A stretch of DNA of 9,458 bases, from contig JAOZSY010000013.1 of assembly GCA_029939445.1 (NCBI GenBank), positions 8,441 to 17,898 of the forward strand. Direction: 5' to 3'. A model generated the notes under the pieces. It saw nothing but the letters and a program-made list of their open reading frames with translations, made no database searches and was not told the DNA's origin. Positions 1-5,629 of this stretch are shown here, in pieces. This DNA comes from Bacteroidales bacterium. GTDB lineage: Bacteria > Bacteroidota > Bacteroidia > Bacteroidales > UBA1556. Position 1 is the stretch's first letter; each line of letters starts with the position of its first letter. The translations under genes were made by a program, and so were the position numbers.

Positions 1-2294
1 CCTCCAGGAGTTATTACCTGAGTATAGGCATCAAAAAATATTTTATCTACATTGTAAACAGGATAGTTTGTTATTGTATAATTAGCCAAATAGTCAGCCT
101 GTGCAGTATGTACTCCAAGGTCTTCGTCGTCGCCTATAAAACACACTTTATTTCTCCAATCAGCCATGTTTTTTGGGCTATTAAATCCATTGCTGCAAGA
201 TGTTCCGTTGCCGGTGACTCCTGTGGAATGATAGCTAAGAATTTTATTTATTACATCATTAGCCATAGCAACAGTTGATACCGGAAATCTTCCAATACCA
301 ATATCAAGATCTCCATTTGCATAAGCACCTTCTCCATCATCTAATAGTCCAAAGAAATCATCAGTACAGAACGATCCTGTTGGTAATAATGAATTTCTGG
401 ATTCGTAAGTAGGAATTAGGTTGGTATTATTTGGAATACGGTTTTTATAATCGTATGATGCATCACCAAAAAGTAGAAGATATTTTGGCATTTTGGCAAC
501 ATCTCCTCCGGCTTTATCATAAAGCATTTTTATAAAATCTCGAATTGCAGCATTGTCTTTTGCTCCACTCCCAAACTCATTATAAACAGGGCTTAAAACA
601 CTTTTGTATACAGTTAAATTACTGTTTGTTCTATGATAATTTGCGAGTTTCTCAGCTTGAGATTCAAACTTTTTGTCATAAAGAATTATATAATCAATAT
701 TGCTTAAACTATGTAGATTTTGATTATTTAAATTTCCAACTTTAATGGGAGATAAGTATCCTCCATTGTGGGCAATAAACGAACGTAAACTATCAGCACT
801 TGCAACAAAAGTCATGGTGGTACTGCTAAGGTTATTCGCCATTATTTGAGGTGATATATGATTGCTTATTTCCCAAATTTGAGTATTCTGCTTTGCATTC
901 TCTAGAGTGTATTCTACAGTATTGCCAATTGAAACAGACTTTGGGTCACAAAAGCGCATCTGAGTTCCTGACATGGTTAAATGACGGCGGACATTTATAG
1001 CTATATAATTCATCCAAGCCTGCGAACTTGTACTTGGTTTACTGTATACACTATTGATACTTATCTTTGAATTTGAAGTTAGAAAACTAAAAGTGTCAAC
1101 AACACTTGTAGCATAATAACCCAGATAATTAGTCCCTGTTGGAGTATAACTAATGGTTCTTTCCAAACCATTAATATTAAAATACATGGTGCTGTTAAGT
1201 GTGCTTCTTGCAATGGTATTTGTTTTTATAAATACAGCTTCGTTATTTACAATATTTGGAAATGTAAAATAAAATTTATGAGAATTTTCAATGCTATAAT
1301 GTTCACCATACCATTCTCTACCGGTTTTTATAAGATTTAATGAGTCTTTCTCAAGAAAAGCATAATCAGTAAATTTGTTAACAAAAGTATTAGCTACAGA
1401 ATAAGTATTGCTATCATTTTCTATTCTTTTGCCTAGCCCACTTTTTATAGTAATAAAATAATAAGCGTAGCTATCGTAAATGTTCTTTTGGTGAAAAAAA
1501 TATTTACTTACTTCAGAAAACTTCCATGTATTAGGCCCCTTGCCATAAAAAATAAAGTAATCACTGCTTTCGAAAATACCATTGGAGTTTGCATCATGAA
1601 TTTGTATTGAATTCTCCACAATATCGTCATATCTAAATGCACTATTGGCTTCGGGCAACATGCCACCACCATTTCCATAAAGTCTAATACTATTAATATC
1701 TAGGGCAGAAAGAGAAAATCCCATTGACAGCAAATCACTGCCACTCACCCTATATATTCCACTTTTTGTAATTTTTATCTTATACCAATCACCGGAAGCA
1801 AGAACAGAATTGTCGGCGTATGTTCTTTTAGTACTTGATGTACCTTTTATTCGTTTAATACTGCTGTTTATTGAGAATGCTTCTAATTGTTCTATTTTAT
1901 TATTCTTCTTTCGGTAGGTTTCAATCCTTATGTCAGCAGTTTTATTTCCTCTATCGTAGAGGTATCTGATGCTGTAATTAAATTCATCTTCAATATCAGA
2001 AAATTTGAATTGCTCATTTATTTTTGTTTCATAGGCCGAAACGCTAATGTCTGATAAGGAAATTTCTATTATTTCATCATTATCCAAAGACATTGTATAA
2101 TGATATGCTGGAAGCTTAGGATTTGATTCACTTTCTATGGCAAATTCAAATGCTTCACTTGAAACCGAATTTTTGGAATCCTTTTGCCAGTTTATTACTA
2201 TTTCATTTGAAAAAAACTCTTGAGCATACAGGGAGGTATTGCCCATTAGCAATAATAAAAATAGAATAAAGGCTGTTTTTTTTTGATAAATCAT
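1..2294 (-). CDS. porU: Type IX secretion system sortase PorU, N-terminal part (3' end outside window)
   Basis: PorU is the cell-surface cysteine peptidase (family C25, gingipain-like) that cleaves the C-terminal sorting domain from T9SS cargo and attaches the cargo to the surface. The frame is open from ATG at 2294 to the left edge: 764 codons plus two bases. Residues 1-24 form a signal peptide (MIYQKKTAFILFLLLLMG..., cleavage before Q25). Residues 168-285 hold the PorU N-terminal domain: SGDWYKIKITKSGIY, then RLYGNGGGMLPE (204-215), AFRYDD (219-224) and DYFIFYGKGP (245-254). The C25 peptidase domain starts near 580: YLLLFGDASYDYKNR (605-619), TDDFFG (644-649), DIGIGRFPVST (664-674) and GDDEDLGVH (721-729). 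The NYTGHGG-type motif with the catalytic His, and the catalytic Cys about 33 residues later, should follow just beyond the window, so activity cannot be judged here. Full family members are roughly 1100-1300 residues. It is transcribed divergently from the PorP/SprF-gldJ pair. Family assignment is very secure. Confidence 0.95.
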   Translation of the reverse strand, partial: MIYQKKTAFILFLLLLMGNTSLYAQEFFSNEIVINWQKDSKNSVSSEAFEFAIESESNPKLPAYHYTMSLDNDEIIEISLSDISVSAYETKINEQFKFSDIEDEFNYSIRYLYDRGNKTADIRIETYRKKNNKIEQLEAFSINSSIKRIKGTSSTKRTYADNSVLASGDWYKIKITKSGIYRVSGSDLLSMGFSLSALDINSIRLYGNGGGMLPEANSAFRYDDIVENSIQIHDANSNGIFESSDYFIFYGKGPNTWKFSEVSKYFFHQKNIYDSYAYYFITIKSGLGKRIENDSNTYSVANTFVNKFTDYAFLEKDSLNLIKTGREWYGEHYSIENSHKFYFTFPNIVNNEAVFIKTNTIARSTLNSTMYFNINGLERTISYTPTGTNYLGYYATSVVDTFSFLTSNSKISINSVYSKPSTSSQAWMNYIAINVRRHLTMSGTQMRFCDPKSVSIGNTVEYTLENAKQNTQIWEISNHISPQIMANNLSSTTMTFVASADSLRSFIAHNGGYLSPIKVGNLNNQNLHSLSNIDYIILYDKKFESQAEKLANYHRTNSNLTVYKSVLSPVYNEFGSGAKDNAAIRDFIKMLYDKAGGDVAKMPKYLLLFGDASYDYKNRIPNNTNLIPTYESRNSLLPTGSFCTDDFFGLLDDGEGAYANGDLDIGIGRFPVSTVAMANDVINKILSYHSTGVTGNGTSCSNGFNSPKNMADWRNKVCFIGDDEDLGVHTAQADYLANYTITNYPVYNVDKIFFDAYTQVITPG

Positions 2295-2311
2295 AAGAGT
2301 TTATAATTATG

Positions 2312-2338
2312 CAAATGTAATTCTTTAGTTATATTCAA
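2312..2338 (-). promoter_or_regulatory. Candidate porU promoter
   Basis: Read on the minus strand, a perfect TAnnTTTG -7 box (TACATTTG, 2319-2312) is preceded by TTG at 2338-2336 with a 16-base spacer. That spacer is one base shorter than the usual 17-23 of Bacteroidota. Transcription would start about 10 bases before the ATG at 2294, giving a very short leader without a Shine-Dalgarno sequence. The -7 match is exact; the -33 spacing is marginal. Confidence 0.5.
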
Positions 2339-2416
2339 GAGTTATTATTATTCAATATTTTTATTAATAATACCTTCATTTTTTAATTAGCATACTAATG
2401 TTAGTTTTTTAATACT

Positions 2417-2433
2417 ATATCTTATTAAGATAT
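2417..2433. repeat. 17-bp perfect palindrome in the porU/PorP-family intergenic region
   Basis: ATATCTTA (2417-2424) and TAAGATAT (2426-2433) are exact reverse complements around a single T. The site lies between the two divergent promoters and could be an operator serving either direction. It is made almost only of A and T in an AT-rich stretch, so chance formation is plausible. The central TCTTATTAAGA core contains the only two G/C pairs. Confidence 0.3.
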
Positions 2434-2617
2434 TGTAAATGATAAACTATATTATTGTAATTTTATTGTGTTTTATTTTTTGTATATAATTATGGGAATA
2501 ATACTTTATAATTTTTTTTTAACAAATAAACTTTTTCTTATTTTTAGGCGTTATGTAACTTATTATCGGCTTTATAGTATAAGCTTCATTGTTGGCATAA
2601 CTAAAATGATGAAATTT

Positions 2618-2651
2618 TTGTTTATTAATGTTAAAAATTTTAGTAATATTG
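2618..2651 (+). promoter_or_regulatory. Weak candidate promoter for the PorP/SprF-gldJ unit
   Basis: TTG at 2618-2620 is followed after 23 bases by TAATATTG (2644-2651), one mismatch from TAnnTTTG. This would place the transcript start some 13 bases before the ATG at 2671. It is the best match I find upstream of that gene, but imperfect, and in such AT-rich DNA near matches are common. Confidence 0.3.
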
Positions 2652-2670
2652 TCAACCCAAATATTAAAGT

Positions 2671-3681
2671 ATGTTAAAAAACACACACAAGCAATTTATA
2701 TTAGTAGTAACGGTTTTGTTTATAGTACTGGGAGTCAGGGCGCAAGATGCTCATTTCTCACAGTTTTATGCCAATCCTTTATACCTAAATCCAGCCTTTG
2801 CAGGAGCGAAGGTTTGCCCGCGAGTTGTGACAAATTATCGCAATCAGTGGCCTTCCATACCCGGATCATACGTTACATATAATGCTAGCTTCGATATGCA
2901 CTTTGATGCATTAGCTGGTGGATTAGGCGTAATGTTTACCTCTGACAGGTCAGGACAGGGAGTATTAACAGAGCAAACAGCTTCTTTAATTTATGCTGTA
3001 AGAATTAGATTATCAAAAGAATGGTTTCTTAAAGCAGGACTACAAGCAAGCTTTTTTCAGAAGAATTTGGATTGGAATAAACTTACCTTTGGCGATCAGA
3101 TTGATCCTCGATGGGGTTTTTCTAATATTACGGCAGAGCAAGGACCTAGTGATGGTTCTGGTGAATATAATATTATGGATGTAGATTTTTCAGGAGGTTT
3201 ATTAGTTTATAATAATAGATTTTATGGAGGAGTAGCAGTGCACCACATGGTTCCTGTTGATGTAGCTTTCGAAGGAGAGAGTTATTTACCAATGAAAATA
3301 ACTGCTCATGCAGGTTATATGATTCCATTAAATGGGGGTAAAAGATTTAAGCCAGGAGATCCAACAATTTCACCTAACTTTGTATATATGAATCAAGGCC
3401 CATTTCACCAATATAATTGGGGTGCTTATTTTAAGAAAGCTCCACTTATTTTTGGATTATGGTATCGTCACTTTACTGCTAATGATGGTTGGGGTAGTGA
3501 TGCTGTAATTTTGCAGGCAGGTTTTGAGTATGATAAATTTAAATTTGGATATAGTTACGATATAACAATTTCAGAATTGGCAGCTCCTTCAGGGGGCGCT
3601 CATGAGGTTTCTTTCGCATTGGATTTTAATTGTCCAATAAAAAAGAAACGTATTCATGAAATAAATTGCCCTTCTTTCTAG
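2671..3681 (+). CDS. PorP/SprF family type IX secretion membrane protein
   Basis: This 336-residue protein belongs to the Bacteroidota-specific PorP/SprF family of outer-membrane beta-barrel proteins. Family members work with the T9SS ring lipoproteins or help deliver and anchor cargo with type B C-terminal domains, such as the adhesin SprB. Residues 1-24 are a signal peptide (cleavage after VRA, before Q25). It is followed at once by the family hallmark AQDAHFSQFYANPLYLNPAFAG (24-45, usual form HFSQF-x-NP-x-YLNPA-x-AG). The remainder alternates aromatic, glycine-rich strands. The C terminus carries the typical Cys pair and basic tail (FNCPIKKKRIHEINCPSF). Length is normal for the family (about 300-350). 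The start at 2671 is chosen because it leaves an intact signal peptide. gldJ follows after 32 bases without a terminator, so the two are probably one transcript. Whether it is a true PorP, SprF or a paralogue cannot be settled from one window, so no symbol is given. Confidence 0.92.
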   Translation: MLKNTHKQFILVVTVLFIVLGVRAQDAHFSQFYANPLYLNPAFAGAKVCPRVVTNYRNQWPSIPGSYVTYNASFDMHFDALAGGLGVMFTSDRSGQGVLTEQTASLIYAVRIRLSKEWFLKAGLQASFFQKNLDWNKLTFGDQIDPRWGFSNITAEQGPSDGSGEYNIMDVDFSGGLLVYNNRFYGGVAVHHMVPVDVAFEGESYLPMKITAHAGYMIPLNGGKRFKPGDPTISPNFVYMNQGPFHQYNWGAYFKKAPLIFGLWYRHFTANDGWGSDAVILQAGFEYDKFKFGYSYDITISELAAPSGGAHEVSFALDFNCPIKKKRIHEINCPSF

Positions 3682-3713
3682 TTATTAAAGAGTAGAAATT
3701 AATAAAAACGATT

Positions 3714-5489
3714 ATGATAAAGCAAAAGAGTATTTCATTTTTTGGTGTATTAGCGGTAGTGCTAATGATGATTTCGTGTACTTCACACGATCAATCTCCT
3801 ACCACTGGTTGGAATTATAATGATCCAGAGAACGGTGGTTTTGAAGTTATCCCTTATGAGGAGCAGGAAACTGGTCCTGGATTAGTATTAATAGAAGGTG
3901 GTACATTTGTAATGGGACGTACCGAACAAGATATTCATTACGATTGGAGTAACCAACCTCATCGTACAACTGTTCCTACATTTTATATGGATATGACAGA
4001 GGTTCGTAATATCGATTATATTGAGTATTTACATTGGTTAAAAAGAGTTTATGGAGATGAGAATCCTCGTATTATTCAAAAGGCTTTGCCTGATAGTTTA
4101 GTATGGAGAGAGAAAACTTCTTATAATGAGCCATATGTAGATTACTACCTTCGTCATCCTGCATATAGAGATTATCCTGTAGTGGGAGTTAATTGGTTAC
4201 AAGCTCGCGACTACTGCTCATGGCGTAGCGATAGAGTTAATGAGTTTATCCTAGTTTCGATAGGTATTCTTAATTATCAAGAAAGCCCTACTTCTGACAA
4301 TCACTTTAATACTGATGCTTATTTAGTATCTTCTATTAATGGAATTGGTGAGGAAAGTGATAAGCAATTAATAGATATTTCGCCTAATGGTGGAGGTTTG
4401 CGTAGAGCTCGTATGGAAGATGGTATTTTGCTTCCTAAGTATCGCCTACCAACTGAGGCTGAGTGGGAATATGCTGCTCTAGGCTTAATAGGTAATACAA
4501 TGTACGAAAGAGTTGTAGAGCGTCGCCTTTACCCTTGGAATGGACATATTACTCGTACTGATGATTCTGATAATTATGGCGATATGGTTGCTAACTTTCG
4601 TCGTGGACGAGGCGATTATATGGGTGTTGCAGGCCACTTAAATGATGCCGCAGATATTACAGCTCCAGTTTATGCATATTGGCCTAATGATTATGGTCTT
4701 TATAATATGGCTGGTAATGTTGCTGAGTGGGTAATGGATGTTTATCGTCCTCTAAGTTTTGAAGATATGGAATCTCATAACTCATTCCGTGGTAACGTAT
4801 ATAAAACTTATGTAAGAGATAATACTGGCGCTATTGCTGATAAACTTTATAATACAATTTATGATTATGAAGGAATAAGAACTTGGTTGAATAGCGATAA
4901 TGGTTTTTATGCAAACTTAAGTAATGAATTAGATGATGATGAAGTAAAACTTCAAGAAGATCTTAATAATACTTTGGATGAGGTTATAGAATTACAAAAT
5001 GAGCGTAGATACGAAGATGCTGCAATTGCATTTGATGATATGCTTCAAGATAAAATTTATGGTAACCCATCAAGTACAGTTTATATTGCTGCAGAGATTG
5101 CAAAAGGTATTTCTGACTTTATTGTTGCTAAGCCAGGCGAATTACGTCAGCGTGAGGTAACTATTGAGGAAAATTTAAGCCGTAGAAATTATCGTAAATC
5201 TAATAACATTAACTATTTGGATGGAGATTATGCTTCTAACTATAGTCAGGATACTGATTGGAGAAACTGGCAAGACAAAACTATAAGCGGTACATCTAAG
5301 ATGTATGATTATGGTAAAACTTCTATGATTAATGATAAAGCAAGAGTATATAAAGGTGGTTCGTGGAAAGATGGAGCTTATTGGTTAAGCCCAGGAGCAA
5401 GACGATTCCTAGATGAGAGACAAGCTAAATCATTTATTGGTTTCCGCTGTGCTATGACTCGTGTTGGAAGCCCCGTGGGTAACTATTAG
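3714..5489 (+). CDS. gldJ: Gliding motility/T9SS lipoprotein GldJ
   Basis: GldJ is an outer-membrane lipoprotein needed for gliding and T9SS function in Flavobacterium johnsoniae, where it also stabilises its paralogue GldK. This 591-residue protein has a lipoprotein signal ending in the lipobox MISC, with Cys22 as the lipidated residue. A formylglycine-generating-enzyme-like (FGE-sulfatase) fold follows: LIEGGTFVMGRTEQDIHYDW (59-78), FYMDMTEVRNIDY (90-102), YPVVGVNWLQARDYCSWRSD (154-173), YRLPTEAEWEYAA (243-255), NMAGNVAEWVMD (331-342), RVYKGGSWKDG (544-554) and GFRCA (576-580). The catalytic Cys pair of true FGEs, expected just after KGGSW, is absent (only Cys22, 168 and 579 occur), so the domain is probably structural. 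About 200 residues separate GNVAEW from KGGSW, including an acidic helical stretch at 405-445. The MGRTEQD signature, the length (F. johnsoniae GldJ is about 560, GldK/PorK nearer 460-490) and proximity to porU favour GldJ over GldK. It lies 32 bases after the PorP-family gene and ends at a strong terminator. Confidence 0.9.
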   Translation: MIKQKSISFFGVLAVVLMMISCTSHDQSPTTGWNYNDPENGGFEVIPYEEQETGPGLVLIEGGTFVMGRTEQDIHYDWSNQPHRTTVPTFYMDMTEVRNIDYIEYLHWLKRVYGDENPRIIQKALPDSLVWREKTSYNEPYVDYYLRHPAYRDYPVVGVNWLQARDYCSWRSDRVNEFILVSIGILNYQESPTSDNHFNTDAYLVSSINGIGEESDKQLIDISPNGGGLRRARMEDGILLPKYRLPTEAEWEYAALGLIGNTMYERVVERRLYPWNGHITRTDDSDNYGDMVANFRRGRGDYMGVAGHLNDAADITAPVYAYWPNDYGLYNMAGNVAEWVMDVYRPLSFEDMESHNSFRGNVYKTYVRDNTGAIADKLYNTIYDYEGIRTWLNSDNGFYANLSNELDDDEVKLQEDLNNTLDEVIELQNERRYEDAAIAFDDMLQDKIYGNPSSTVYIAAEIAKGISDFIVAKPGELRQREVTIEENLSRRNYRKSNNINYLDGDYASNYSQDTDWRNWQDKTISGTSKMYDYGKTSMINDKARVYKGGSWKDGAYWLSPGARRFLDERQAKSFIGFRCAMTRVGSPVGNY

Positions 5490-5513
5490 AATACTATATT
5501 CTCAAATGATATT

Positions 5514-5544
5514 AAAAAACCAACTATTTAGTTGGTTTTTTTTT
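5514..5544 (+). terminator. Intrinsic terminator after gldJ
   Basis: CCAACTA (5520-5526) pairs with TAGTTGG (5529-5535), effectively a 6-bp stem with a 4-base loop. Six A residues precede it and nine T residues follow (5536-5544), and these can extend the stem. It lies 25 bases after the gldJ stop and separates the T9SS pair from the receptor operon. The A run also allows function on the opposite strand. Confidence 0.85.
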
Positions 5545-5563
5545 GATATATAAGCAAGTTTTT

Positions 5564-5596
5564 TTGTTAAAATGTGTCAACTATTGTATAAATTTG
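5564..5596 (+). promoter_or_regulatory. Bacteroidota-type promoter of the copper receptor operon
   Basis: TTG at 5564-5566 and a perfect TAnnTTTG box (TAAATTTG, 5589-5596) are separated by 22 bases, within the 17-23 range of the phylum consensus. The transcript would start near 5603, about 27 bases before the ATG at 5630. The leader is A-rich (ACTAAATAAAACGAAAA) without a Shine-Dalgarno sequence, as is usual in this phylum. An inverted repeat overlaps the box. Confidence 0.65.
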
Positions 5597-5606
5597 TTGT
5601 CACATT
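5571..5606. promoter_or_regulatory. Operator-like inverted repeat overlapping the receptor promoter
   Basis: AATGTGTCAAC (5571-5581) and GTTGTCACATT (5596-5606) are reverse complements at 10 of 11 positions, separated by 14 bases, with arm centres 25 bp apart. The left arm lies between the -33 and -7 elements; the right arm overlaps the last base of the -7 box and the expected start point. A dimeric regulator bound here would block RNA polymerase. The arms hold more G/C than the surrounding DNA, so chance is less likely. The bound protein is unknown; a metal-responsive repressor is an inference from the downstream gene. Confidence 0.55.
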
Positions 5607-5629
5607 AAAATAACTAAATAAAACGAAAA

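Larger units (their letters stand above)
2295..2670. other. AT-rich divergent intergenic region between porU and the PorP/SprF gene
   Basis: This 376-base gap separates two divergent start codons. It is very AT-rich with several homopolymer T runs. It contains a candidate porU promoter near 2312-2338, a perfect 17-bp palindrome at 2417-2433 and a weaker candidate rightward promoter at 2618-2651. A 69-codon open frame at 2468-2677 is low-complexity (mostly F, L, I, Y, N, K), overlaps the next start and looks non-coding. I see no structured RNA, terminator or repeat array in it. Confidence 0.7.

Noticed and set aside
545..745. Small plus-strand open frame opposite porU
   Set aside because: It lies entirely antisense to the well-conserved porU frame, and its composition shows no protein-like pattern.
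2468..2677. 69-codon open frame on the plus strand in the porU/PorP-family gap
   Set aside because: It is low-complexity AT-derived sequence dominated by F, L, I, Y, N and K, overlaps the start of the PorP-family gene, and has no recognisable motif or promoter.
2628..2882. 84-codon frame overlapping the start of the PorP/SprF gene
   Set aside because: It is a shifted frame over the signal peptide and hallmark motif of a clear family member.
3714..5489. Naming the lipoprotein GldK/PorK or an active sulfatase-modifying factor
   Set aside because: The MGRTEQD signature, 591-residue length and position beside porU fit GldJ; no porL, porM or porN genes follow; the cysteines required for formylglycine generation are missing.
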